Part shown: one piece after another, positions 34,172 through 42,156 of the stretch | How the letters are laid out: every line of letters begins with the position of its first letter | Position numbering within the stretch: position 1 is the stretch's first letter | Assembly (NCBI GenBank): GCA_046293075.1 | Contig: JBKBPL010000020.1 | Span: 1-64,000, forward strand | Direction of reading: 5' to 3' | From: Ga0077530 sp046293075 | GTDB lineage: Bacteria > Pseudomonadota > Alphaproteobacteria > Rhizobiales > Hyphomicrobiaceae | Length of the DNA stretch: 64,000 nucleotides | Translations under genes and position numbers: made by a program | The notes under the pieces: model-generated | Databases searched by the model: none | What the model saw: only the letters and a program-made list of their open reading frames with translations | Told to the model about the DNA's origin: nothing

Positions 34172-34546
34172 TCAGTCGGGCGCCTGCGGTCGATCCGGGC
34201 GCGTAAGAATGAATGTTGCGGCGCCAGCCATCGCGATCCCTTGCACAAGCAGGATGGCTCCAGGAAGGTCCATGGCGATGCTGAGTGCCAGCGTCGCGAT
34301 CATAACGAGCAGCGCCATCATCTTGGCCCGCCGGCTGATGGCCCCATGCGCACGCCAGTCGTTGATTGGGGGACCGAGGCGGGGATGCGTGACGAGCCAG
34401 TCATGAAGGCGCGGTGAGGATCGCGCGAAGGCGAACGCCGCCAGCAGCAGGAACGGCGTCGTCGGCACGAGCGGCAGCACAGCGCCCGCAATGCCGCAAC
34501 CGGTCGACACGAGCCCGAGGATCAGCCAGAGCGCGCGTGCAGGCAA
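34172..34546 (-). CDS. YbaN-like (DUF454) small membrane protein
   Basis: A 124-residue inner-membrane protein if translation begins at TTG 34546, which has GGAGTGAG just before it; this site overlaps the 3' end of nsrR. Longer in-frame starts would run deep into nsrR. Two hydrophobic pairs are visible: LWLILGLVSTGCGIAGAVLPLVPTTPFLLLAAFAF and AKMMALLVMIATLALSIAMDLPGAILLVQGIAMAGAATFIL. LPLVPTTPFLLLAAFAFARSSPRLHDWLVTHPRLGP is the DUF454 signature. It is co-transcribed with nsrR. Homologues often sit beside haem and nitrogen-oxide genes; function unknown. Confidence 0.8.
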   Translation of the reverse strand: MPARALWLILGLVSTGCGIAGAVLPLVPTTPFLLLAAFAFARSSPRLHDWLVTHPRLGPPINDWRAHGAISRRAKMMALLVMIATLALSIAMDLPGAILLVQGIAMAGAATFILTRPDRPQAPD

Positions 34547-34553
34547 TGTGTGC

Positions 34554-35039
34554 TCACTCCGTTGCTTTTGACGACGCCCGCGCACGCGCTGACTTCTTGC
34601 GGGCAGGCGGGGAAGGCGGGGTCCTGGGGCCACGTGGCGCTGGGTAGGCGCAGCCGGCGAGACTCGATTTCTCGAGTTCGGCGATGAAGGCCCTGCGCGC
34701 GGCGGCCAGCCGGCTCTTGAGGCGGCAGCGCGGCGTCAGAACACAGTCGCCACCATCAGCGCGAAAGCATTCGACCAAAGCCTGACGGTCCTCGAGGTGG
34801 CGCACGACATCACCGAGTGATATCGCATCCGCAGGCCGAGCCAGACGGAAGCCGCCACCTGCTCCGCGATGCGTTGAGATGAAGCCCGCGTCGGCAAGCT
34901 CCCGCACGATCTTGGTCAGGTGGTTGCTGGAGATGGCAAACTCATCGGCGATCTCATCGGTCGTGAACATCCGGTCCGGCTCACCGGCGAGGCGCATCAG
35001 GGCTCTGAGGCCATAGTCGGTGAAAGCGGTGAGGCGCAT
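34554..35039 (-). CDS. nsrR: Rrf2-family NO-sensing repressor NsrR
   Basis: A 161-residue Rrf2 regulator. The winged helix starts MRLTAFTDYGLRALMRLAGEPDRMFTTDEIADEFAISSNHLTKIVREL, with the RGAGGGFRLARPADAISLGDVV wing. Cysteines 91, 99 and 105 have the spacing of the NsrR iron-sulfur ligands. It would release DNA when NO attacks the cluster. The tail after residue 130 is basic, Pro/Ala-rich and probably disordered. It is divergent from the globin gene across an 81-base region containing a large dyad. Confidence 0.88.
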   Translation of the reverse strand: MRLTAFTDYGLRALMRLAGEPDRMFTTDEIADEFAISSNHLTKIVRELADAGFISTHRGAGGGFRLARPADAISLGDVVRHLEDRQALVECFRADGGDCVLTPRCRLKSRLAAARRAFIAELEKSSLAGCAYPAPRGPRTPPSPPARKKSARARASSKATE

Positions 35040-35051
35040 GGTCGCTCCGAT

Positions 35052-35112
35052 CGAATAGGTATTGCGGATGCCGAATATACATCAATAAATAGGCATCTTG
35101 AATCCCTATTCG
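35052..35112. promoter_or_regulatory. Concentric dyad between nsrR and the globin gene
   Basis: Outer arms CGAATAGG (35052-35059) and CCTATTCG (35105-35112) and inner arms GATGCC (35067-35072) and GGCATC (35092-35097) share the same centre at 35082, with 7 bases between outer and inner arms on each side. ATT/AAT at 35061-35063 and 35101-35103 also pair. It is a likely NsrR control site for both genes. Confidence 0.65.
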
Positions 35113-35120
35113 AGGAGGCC

Positions 35121-35597
35121 ATGAGCACGGAATCGCACGATGCCCGAGAGGCCCTGGCGCGGCGCGCGGCGTTCGCTGCAGAGGTCCGAGCGCGCACCGG
35201 CATCGACGAGGACATCATCCGGAAACTGGTTCATACGTTCTACGACCGCATCAGGTCCGACGAGGTGCTCGGGCCGATCTTCACTTCACGCATCGCCGAC
35301 TGGGGCCCGCACCTTGAGCGCATGTGCGCCTTCTGGTCGTCGGTGACGCTCATGACCGGCCGCTATCATGGCCGCCCGATGCAGGCCCACGCACCACTGC
35401 CGATTGATGCCTCGCATTTCGACCGCTGGCTGGGGCTCTTCGCCGGAACTGCGCACGATGTCTGCCCGCCAGCGGCGGCCGCCTATTTCATCGAGCGTGC
35501 GCGCATGATCGCCGAGAGCCTGGAGCTCGGTATCGGCACGTATCGCGGCCTGGTGCTCGCCAAGGGTGAGCGGCTGCCGGCGCTCGAGGCGCCATAG
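35121..35597 (+). CDS. Group III truncated haemoglobin
   Basis: A 158-residue 2-over-2 globin. ATG at 35121 follows GAGGAGG. Features are LVHTFYDRIRSDEVLGPIF (helix B with the Phe-Tyr pair), HLERMCAFWSSVTLMTGRYHGRPMQAHAPLPIDASHFDRWLGLF (helices E-F with the proximal His in SHFDRWL) and YFIERARMIAESLELGI. The HAPLPI segment is typical of group III. Such globins deal with NO or peroxide; beside nsrR and downstream of nar, NO detoxification during nitrate respiration is the obvious role. Confidence 0.88.
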   Translation: MSTESHDAREALARRAAFAAEVRARTGIDEDIIRKLVHTFYDRIRSDEVLGPIFTSRIADWGPHLERMCAFWSSVTLMTGRYHGRPMQAHAPLPIDASHFDRWLGLFAGTAHDVCPPAAAAYFIERARMIAESLELGIGTYRGLVLAKGERLPALEAP

Positions 35598-35606
35598 GAG
35601 GCGTCC

Positions 35607-35936
35607 TTGGCGACGAGCGCCGCTCAGCATGGCGCCTTCGAAGGTTCAGCTCCGCTGAGTTATGGATTTCGTCTGTTCCTCCTGTTCGGCGCGCTTTGGG
35701 CGGTTGTGGCGGTCGCGCTGTGGCTGCCCATGCTGCGTGGATCTCTGGTGCTCCCGAGCGCATTCGCTCCCGTCGAATGGCATGTGCACGAGCTCATCTA
35801 CGGCTGTGTTCCGGCGATCATCGCCGGTTTCGACGTGCTGCGGGAGCTGATGCTGCTCCTCGCGGCAGGTGCCTGGGTGGCCGCATTCGGTGGCATTGTT
35901 GCTTTCTATGCGCCGCTTCTTCCGCGCCGCGCATGA
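35607..35936 (+). pseudogene. nnrS: nnrS remnant, internally deleted in frame
   Basis: A 109-residue frame starting at TTG 35607 with AGGAGG before it. Residues 1-75 match the start of NnrS haem-copper membrane proteins (PLSYGFRLFLLFGALWAVVAVALWLP, then VEWHVHELIYGCVPAIIAGF, the conserved WHxHE motif). Residues from about 76 (LAAGAWVAAFGGIVAFYAPLLPRR) look like the extreme C-terminus of the same family. NnrS proteins have about 400 residues and 12 helices, so around 290 residues appear to be missing without a frame change. A functional three-helix protein is possible but less likely. Confidence 0.65.
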
Positions 35937-36095
35937 AACTGAGCCCTGGGCTGAGCTTGTCTTCTACTAACAGGAAGTCGCGGCCGCTCCGCGACGCCGT
36001 CGCATCGGCTTTCTAGAAATGATGGCGCCGCGTACTGTCTTGCACAGCAATAGGCACTGCCTCGGTTGGAAAGCCCACTGTTGCAGCCCCCGTGC

Positions 36096-37112
36096 TCAGC
36101 GTGGCGTCGCCCTGATGCAGCGGACCATGCGTGTCGGCGCAATCGACGTCTCCTGCGGCGGTGCGGCGGTGCAGGCAGCTTCAGCGTAGCCGCAGCGCGG
36201 CGCGAAGGCGCATCCCGGCGGCAGCGCGGCGAGGTTCACTGGCGAGCCGGGGATCGCCTCGAGGCGCTTGCCGCGCATGGCGCCGCTGACGGTCGAGGCG
36301 AGCAGCCCCTTGGTGTAGGGATGCTGCGGTTCGCGGATGACGGCGCGCAGCGGGCCCGTCTCGACGAAGCGGCCAGCGTACATAACGGCGACGCGGTCCG
36401 AGATCTCGACAGCGACTCCGACATCGTGGGTGACGAACAGAACGGCCATGCCGAGCTCGCGCTGGAGGCGATGGAGGAGCTGGAGGATCTGTATCTGCAC
36501 GGTAGCGTCGAGCGCAGTGGTCGGCTCGTCGGCAAGCAGGAGGCGCGGGCGGCAGGAGAGCGCAAGCGCGATCATCGCGCGCTGGCGCATGCCGCCCGAC
36601 ATCTCATGCGGGTAGTTGTCGAGCCGTCGCGCCGGCGAGGGGATCTGCACCATTTCAAGCAGCTCGAGGGCACGCTTTCGTGCATCGCTCTCTGACAGGC
36701 CGTCGTGACGCCTGACCGTCTCGATGATCTGCGTGCCGATGGTAAAGACGGGATCGAATGAGGTCATCGGCTCCTGGAAGATCATCGCGACCTCGCCGCC
36801 GCGCAGGTCACTGAGCGCGGCGCCGTCGAGCCCGAGAATGTCCCTGCCACCGACGACGACCTGTCCCGCGATCGTCGTCCGCTGGGGCGGCAACAGGCGC
36901 ATCATGGCGCGCAGGGTTACGCTCTTGCCGGAGCCGGACTCGCCGAGAATGCAAAGCACCTCGCCCGCGTCGAGCGTGAAGCTCACGCCGTTCACGGCGT
37001 CTATCGCTGCGTCGCGGGTGGTGAAGCGGACGGTGAGGTTCTCGACGCGCACGAGCGGCTCTGCACGCTCACTCGAGGCCGGCTGCTTGTTCACGATAGC
37101 GGCGACAGTCAT
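36096..37112 (-). CDS. dppD: Dipeptide/oligopeptide ABC transporter ATPase DppD
   Basis: A 338-residue ABC ATPase. Walker A is GESGSGKS, signature MSGGMRQRAMIAL, Walker B LLLADEPTTALD, switch His in FVTHDVG. The C-terminal oligopeptide-transporter extension has GCAFAPRCGYAEAAC cysteines that may hold an iron-sulfur cluster in the family. It pairs with DppF to drive the DppBC channel. It is the last gene of the leftward operon, 14 bases beyond dppF. The substrate could be a peptide, or another amine or amide as for many members. Confidence 0.92.
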   Translation of the reverse strand: MTVAAIVNKQPASSERAEPLVRVENLTVRFTTRDAAIDAVNGVSFTLDAGEVLCILGESGSGKSVTLRAMMRLLPPQRTTIAGQVVVGGRDILGLDGAALSDLRGGEVAMIFQEPMTSFDPVFTIGTQIIETVRRHDGLSESDARKRALELLEMVQIPSPARRLDNYPHEMSGGMRQRAMIALALSCRPRLLLADEPTTALDATVQIQILQLLHRLQRELGMAVLFVTHDVGVAVEISDRVAVMYAGRFVETGPLRAVIREPQHPYTKGLLASTVSGAMRGKRLEAIPGSPVNLAALPPGCAFAPRCGYAEAACTAAPPQETSIAPTRMVRCIRATPR

Positions 37113-37126
37113 GCCGATCGTCTCCT

Positions 37127-38143
37127 TCAGGCCGCCAATGCCGGCGCGGCGCTATGACCCGAGCCGGGCATCAGCATATGGCAGGCGGCGAGGTGCTCGC
37201 CGGAGGCTGCGCCGGCCGCGAGCTTCGGCTCCCGCGCGGCGCAGCAGGCTTCGGCGTGGGCGCAGCGCGTGTGGAAGCGGCAGCCCGCGGGCGGATTGAT
37301 CGGGTTTGGCGGGTCGCCGGTCAAGGTCGCCTGCTTGCCGCGGTTGTCCGGATCCATGGATGGCATCGCGCCAAGAAGCGCCCGCGTGTAGGGATGGCGG
37401 GGAGCGCCGTAGATGCTCTCTACCGGTCCGATCTCGACGATCTTGCCAAGATACATCACGAGCACGCGGTCGCTGATGTACTGCACGACGTTGAGGTCAT
37501 GCGAGATGAAGACGTAGGTGAGCGCAAGTTCGCGCTTCAGATCCACGAGCAGGTTCAGCACCTGAGCCTCGACGGACTTGTCCAGGGCCGAGACTGGCTC
37601 GTCGAGGACGACAAGGCGCGGCTCAAGCGCGAGCGCGCGGGCGATGTTGACGCGCTGACGCTGGCCGCCGGAGAGCTCGTGGGGATAGCGCATCGCAAAG
37701 AGCGCAGGCTCGAGCCCAACCTTGTCGAGCAGTGCACGTGCCCGCTTGCGGGCGTCGGGCCACGATACCCCGTGCACCGTCGGGCCGTAGGCGATCGTAT
37801 CCTCGATGGTGCAGCGGGGATTGAGCGAGGAATAGCTGTCCTGGAACACCATCTGCACCTGGCGTCGGAATTCGCGCGCGGTGAGACCGCTCGCGTCGCC
37901 GATCGCGCGGCCGTCGAGTGTGATGGTGCCGGAATCGGGCTCAAGAAGGTGGATCAGAAGGCGTGCGGTCGTCGACTTGCCGCAGCCCGATTCTCCGACG
38001 ATGCCGAGTGTCTCGCCGCGCCGCACCGCGAACGAGATGTCATCGACAGCCTGCACGGTCGCGATCTGGCGCTGGAGAAGCCCACCGCGGATGGGGAAAT
38101 AGCGTCTCAGCGCGTGCACCTCGAGCAGGACATCGGCGTTCAT
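37127..38143 (-). CDS. dppF: Dipeptide/oligopeptide ABC transporter ATPase DppF
   Basis: A 338-residue second ATPase. Walker A GESGCGKST, signature LSGGQRQRVNIARAL, Walker B LVVLDEPVSALDKS, and the C-terminal GCRFHTRCAHAEACC cysteine motif. The N-terminus HALRRYFPIRGGLLQRQIATVQAVDDISF is typical of DppF. It sits between dppC and dppD on the minus strand with short gaps (10 and 14 bases). Confidence 0.92.
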   Translation of the reverse strand: MNADVLLEVHALRRYFPIRGGLLQRQIATVQAVDDISFAVRRGETLGIVGESGCGKSTTARLLIHLLEPDSGTITLDGRAIGDASGLTAREFRRQVQMVFQDSYSSLNPRCTIEDTIAYGPTVHGVSWPDARKRARALLDKVGLEPALFAMRYPHELSGGQRQRVNIARALALEPRLVVLDEPVSALDKSVEAQVLNLLVDLKRELALTYVFISHDLNVVQYISDRVLVMYLGKIVEIGPVESIYGAPRHPYTRALLGAMPSMDPDNRGKQATLTGDPPNPINPPAGCRFHTRCAHAEACCAAREPKLAAGAASGEHLAACHMLMPGSGHSAAPALAA

Positions 38144-38153
38144 GTGATGGCTC

Positions 38154-39053
38154 TCATATGCGTACGTCCATTGCAGTGCGCAGCCCGTCGCTCATCAGGT
38201 TGAAGCACATCGATGTGATGAAGATCATCGCGCCCGGGAGGGCTGCTACCAGCGGGTTGACCCAGATGGCCTGGCGGAGGTTGTTCAGCATCAGACCCCA
38301 TTCGGCATCGGGCGGCGTGACGCCGAGGCCGAGGAAGCTCAGTCCGGCCGCCAGGATGATGGCGATCGAGATCAGCGACGTCGCGTAGACGAGGATAGGC
38401 CCCAGCACGTTGTTGAGGATGTGGAAGCGGATGATCGAGTGAGGACGCGCACCGCTCGCCCGCGCCGCCTCGACGAACTCGGCAGAACGCACCTGCGTCG
38501 TCACGGTCTCGGAGATGCGCACGATCGGCGGGATGAACGTGATCGTGAGCGCGAGGATGGTGTTCCCGAGTCCGGAACCGAGCATCCCGCAGATGGCGAT
38601 GGCCAGCAGGATCGAAGGAAAGGCATAGAGAACATCCATGCTGCGCATGATCAGGCTGTTGACGATCCCGCCGCTGTAGCCGGCGAGCAGGCCGAGGCTG
38701 CCGCCGACGAGGAGCGCCAACGCGACGGGAGCGACACCACAGAGCAGCGACAGGCGCCCGCCGTAGAGGATGCGGCTGTAGAGATCCCGCCCGACCTCGT
38801 CGGTGCCGAGCCAGTGGCCGTTGTAGCCGGGCGACTTGAGGCGCGCGAGCACGGAGCTCGCCAGGGGATCGTGAGTCGCGAACAGCGGCGCGGCAACGGC
38901 CATGATGACGATGCACGCAAGGAGCACGATGACCGTGAGCGTGATGCGGTCGGCGAGCAGGCGCTCGCGCACGCGCGTCCAGTATCCCTTGCCGGCCTCG
39001 GCGCGCCGCACAGCGTCGGCGGTGGGGACGACAATCGTGTCTTGGGCACTCAT
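38154..39053 (-). CDS. dppC: Dipeptide-type ABC transporter permease DppC
   Basis: A 299-residue permease with an N-terminal OppC-type segment and about six helices. LGTDEVGRDLYSRILYGGRLSLLCG is the OppC/DppC signature, and EAARASGARPHSIIRFHILNNVLGPILVYAT is the EAA loop that docks the ATPases. Its start lies four bases after the dppB stop, indicating coupling. Confidence 0.93.
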   Translation of the reverse strand: MSAQDTIVVPTADAVRRAEAGKGYWTRVRERLLADRITLTVIVLLACIVIMAVAAPLFATHDPLASSVLARLKSPGYNGHWLGTDEVGRDLYSRILYGGRLSLLCGVAPVALALLVGGSLGLLAGYSGGIVNSLIMRSMDVLYAFPSILLAIAICGMLGSGLGNTILALTITFIPPIVRISETVTTQVRSAEFVEAARASGARPHSIIRFHILNNVLGPILVYATSLISIAIILAAGLSFLGLGVTPPDAEWGLMLNNLRQAIWVNPLVAALPGAMIFITSMCFNLMSDGLRTAMDVRI

Positions 39054-39057
39054 GGCC

Positions 39058-39999
39058 TCAGCGCCGGATACGCGGGTCGATCAGCGCCTGAAGCACGTCG
39101 ACCACGATGTTGATGACAACGAAGATGGTGGCGAGCACCAGGATCGTAGCGGAAAGGACCGGGATGTCGCGCCGGAAGATCGCCAGGTTCAGCAGGCTGC
39201 CGGAGCCCGGCCAGTTGAACACCGTCTCGACGAGGATTGAGCCGCCGAGCAGATAGCCAAACTGGAGGCCCATGAGCGCCAGCGCAGATGGAGCGGCGTT
39301 CTTCATGATGTGAAGGAGCACGCGCGGGCCCTTGAGGCCCTTGGCCTGGAGCGCCGAAACGAACTCCATCGAGCGGATCTCGAGCACGTTGGCGCGCACA
39401 AGTCGGCTGATGACGCCCATTGGGATGAGCGAGAGCGTGATCACCGGAAGAATGAGATGCTTGATGTGCTCCCATGTCGAGGGAAAGCCGTCGGGCCCCA
39501 TGCCCTGGCCGGGCAGCGCGTTGAGAGAGACGGCGAAGATTGCCACAAGGACCATGCCGACCCAGTAGTGCGGCAGGCTCACACCGGTGATCGCGATGCT
39601 CGAGAAGAGCTTGTCCAGCACGCTGCCGCTGAAGTAGGCGGCAAGCGCTCCGAGCAGCACGCCGAGCGAGAAGCCGAGGAAGACCGCAGGCAGTGCGATC
39701 TTCATGGTGTTGGCGAGAGCGCCGAAGAGCTCGCTGGCGACGGGCTGGTTCGTGAAGATTGACGTGCCGAGATCGCCCGTGGCCATGGCCTGGATCCAGC
39801 GCAGGTACTGGATATGGACAGGCTGGTCGAGGCCGAAGCGGGCACGGATCATATCCGCAACCTCCTTCGAGGCCTCAGGCGGGATCATGATGTCGGCCGC
39901 GTCGCCCGGCACCATCTTCATGAGAATGAAGACCACCATCGATACGCCGAGCAGGATGGGTACGGCGTAAAGAATCCGGCGCGCAATGAAGAACCACAT
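39058..39999 (-). CDS. dppB: Dipeptide-type ABC transporter permease DppB
   Basis: A 313-residue permease. The start MWFFIARRILYAVPILLGVSMVVFILMKMVPGD, IRARFGLDQPVHIQYLRWIQAMATGDLGTSIFTNQPV, and the ATPase-contact loop SALQAKGLKGPRVLLHIMKNAAPSALALMGLQFGYLLGGSILVETVFNWPGSGSLL are the standard DppB landmarks. It forms the membrane channel with DppC. Ninety bases separate it from dppA upstream. Confidence 0.93.
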   Translation of the reverse strand: MWFFIARRILYAVPILLGVSMVVFILMKMVPGDAADIMIPPEASKEVADMIRARFGLDQPVHIQYLRWIQAMATGDLGTSIFTNQPVASELFGALANTMKIALPAVFLGFSLGVLLGALAAYFSGSVLDKLFSSIAITGVSLPHYWVGMVLVAIFAVSLNALPGQGMGPDGFPSTWEHIKHLILPVITLSLIPMGVISRLVRANVLEIRSMEFVSALQAKGLKGPRVLLHIMKNAAPSALALMGLQFGYLLGGSILVETVFNWPGSGSLLNLAIFRRDIPVLSATILVLATIFVVINIVVDVLQALIDPRIRR

Positions 40000-40089
40000 G
40001 AGTCGAGATCCTCGTGCGGCAAGCAGGGTCGCCCCTTTCCACCTCGGGTCGGGGAAAGGGGCGTATCAGAGCCTCGCGAACACCAGCCG

Positions 40090-41712
40090 CTATTTGATCG
40101 ACACGCGCGTCAGGTCCTGGAACCAGCTCTGAGCGCTGACAAAGCCCTGCACCCGCTTCGTCATGGCGCGCGGGTTTCCGTCGTGGACGATCCACACCCA
40201 CGGCGCATCGTCGACGAGGATCTCGTGCATGGCTGTGATCGCCTTCGTGAACTCTTCCTGGTTCGGCGCGCTTTCCATCTTGGCGAGTAGACCATCGAAG
40301 GTCGGGTTCTTCCAATGACCCCAGTTTGAGCCTTTGGGGGTGCTGTTCTCGCCGTAGAACCAGCGCACGACCATGGACACGTCGGACGAGACGAGGCTGA
40401 TATTGAGGGCGTCCGAATTGGCCGCCTGCGGCGCCGTCGGCTCGTTGCGGAAGGCGACGAGGACCGTGCCCCACTCCACGACTTCAAAACTTATATCGAA
40501 GCCGCACTGCTTCATGGACTGCTGCAGGAACTCGTTCATCGCCAGCGGCAGCATCTGCCCCGAGCCGGAGGTCGAGATCATGACTTTCGCCTTGACCGGC
40601 TTGTCGGGACCGTAGCCCGCTTCTGCCAGCAGCTTCTTGGCCGTGGCGGGATCGAACTTGTAGGCGTTCTTCGGGCTGCCGAAGCGCGGATCGCTCTTCT
40701 TGAAGAAGCCGACCGAGGGCTCGGCGGTGCCGTTCAGCAGCGTCACGAGGCCATCGCGATCGACGCAGTAGTTGATGGCTTGGCGTACCTTCACGTCCCG
40801 GAAGGGCGAGTCCGCCTTGGCGATATTGAGCACCCACGGCCAGACGTGCGGGTAGCTGTTCGTGACAACCTCGAAGCCAGCGCTTTTGAGACCCGCGATG
40901 GAATCGGGCGGGGGCACCTCGATCCAATCGACCTGGCCGGAGCGCAGCGCGGCGAGGCGGGTGTTTGCTTCCGGCATCGGGAAGAGAACGACCTTGTCGA
41001 CCTTGGGAATGCGGTTCTTGTCCCAGTAGTCCTTGTTCCTTTCAAGATCGATGCTGATGCGCGGCTTGAAGTTCTTGGCAATGAATGGGCCGGTGCCGAT
41101 CGGTGCCTTGGCGAACTCGGCCCAGTTCCCCGCCTTCTCGAAAGCCGTCGGGCTCACGTAGAAGATCGTCGTGAGCACGTAGGGAAAATAGGAGATCGGA
41201 CGCGTCGTGGTGAACTCGATGGTGTAGTCGTCGACCTTGCGATAGCCACCCTCGGCGATGTAGGTCGGGCGGCCGCGATTGATCGCCGACCCCTGCGGAT
41301 CGAATTGCTTCGCTTCCTTCTTGAAGGTGCGGTCGAGGTTCCAGACGACCGCGTCGGCATTGAATGGCGTGCCATCATGGAACTTCACGCCCTGGCGCAA
41401 CTTGAAGGTCCACTTCTTGGGATCGGCCTTGTCCTGCGCCCAGCTCTCGGCGAGGCCTGGCGTGATGTCGGCCGGCTTGTCGGCCCTGCTCAGATCCCAG
41501 TTCACCAGCGCGTCAAAGGCAGTGTAGCCCATGAAGCGCACGCCCTCGAAGCCGTTGTTGGGGACGCCCGTCGTCGTTGGGACATCGGTCGCCGTCATGG
41601 CGATCCTGAGCGTGCCCTGGGCTGTTGCGGGAGAAGCGGTTGCAACCGCTCCGAACCATGCGGCGCTCGTCAGCGCGACGAGGCAGCATCCCGTCAGAAA
41701 TCGCCTTTCCAT
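40090..41712 (-). CDS. dppA: Dipeptide-type ABC transporter substrate-binding protein DppA
   Basis: A 540-residue periplasmic receptor of the SBP_bac_5 family. ATG at 41712 follows GGGAGA and begins a signal peptide (MERRFLTGCCLVALTSAAWF, cleavage near SPATAQG); a longer frame to 41853 lacks this logic. Family landmarks are WAQDKADPKKWTFKLRQGVKFHDGTPFNADAVVWNLDR near residue 100 and DVKVRQAINYCVDRDGLV. It is the first gene of the operon, so it sets substrate specificity. The neighbours (M24 peptidase, flavin enzymes) suggest an organic nitrogen substrate, not necessarily a peptide. Confidence 0.92.
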   Translation of the reverse strand: MERRFLTGCCLVALTSAAWFGAVATASPATAQGTLRIAMTATDVPTTTGVPNNGFEGVRFMGYTAFDALVNWDLSRADKPADITPGLAESWAQDKADPKKWTFKLRQGVKFHDGTPFNADAVVWNLDRTFKKEAKQFDPQGSAINRGRPTYIAEGGYRKVDDYTIEFTTTRPISYFPYVLTTIFYVSPTAFEKAGNWAEFAKAPIGTGPFIAKNFKPRISIDLERNKDYWDKNRIPKVDKVVLFPMPEANTRLAALRSGQVDWIEVPPPDSIAGLKSAGFEVVTNSYPHVWPWVLNIAKADSPFRDVKVRQAINYCVDRDGLVTLLNGTAEPSVGFFKKSDPRFGSPKNAYKFDPATAKKLLAEAGYGPDKPVKAKVMISTSGSGQMLPLAMNEFLQQSMKQCGFDISFEVVEWGTVLVAFRNEPTAPQAANSDALNISLVSSDVSMVVRWFYGENSTPKGSNWGHWKNPTFDGLLAKMESAPNQEEFTKAITAMHEILVDDAPWVWIVHDGNPRAMTKRVQGFVSAQSWFQDLTRVSIK

Positions 41713-42156
41713 AACAATCTCCCATTCATGCGACCAGTTGCGACGTGCAATCTCGCGGCGCGCGATCCGGACACTTCTAGCGGTGCCCAAAGTATAGGCG
41801 GCACGCGCATGCGGAGATAGGCTCATAGTTGAGGCATGATGCTCGAAAGGCAAGCGGCTTCAGTTGACTGAGCGTTTTGCCCGTCGCGTCAGGAGCGGCG
41901 CCACATGCACGCGGCGGCGCGAGCGGCCTGCATTCCTGAAGTGAGCCCGGGAGTGGGCTTCGAGCCGGGCCATTTGCAGTCTTCGCATGGAGTCGTGGAC
42001 ACGGCTCAAATGGGCCGGTCGACCGAGGCGTTTATCTCTGCCCTGCACGGTGCAGCCCTTGCTCGGATCGTTTGGAGGCCGATGCCGGCAAGAGACAAGC
42101 TCGGCTGGGTACAGTACAAAAAAGAAAAAGGTGCACGCCGGGGAGGACTGTCGCAA
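41713..42156. other. Divergent intergenic region between dppA and the monooxygenase gene
   Basis: About 440 bases. An in-frame extension of the monooxygenase back to 41905 exists, but it lacks a ribosome site and has no family-like sequence. An A-rich patch at 42114-42131 lies just before the GGGAGG site of the monooxygenase. No operator-like repeat was recognised. Confidence 0.5.
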
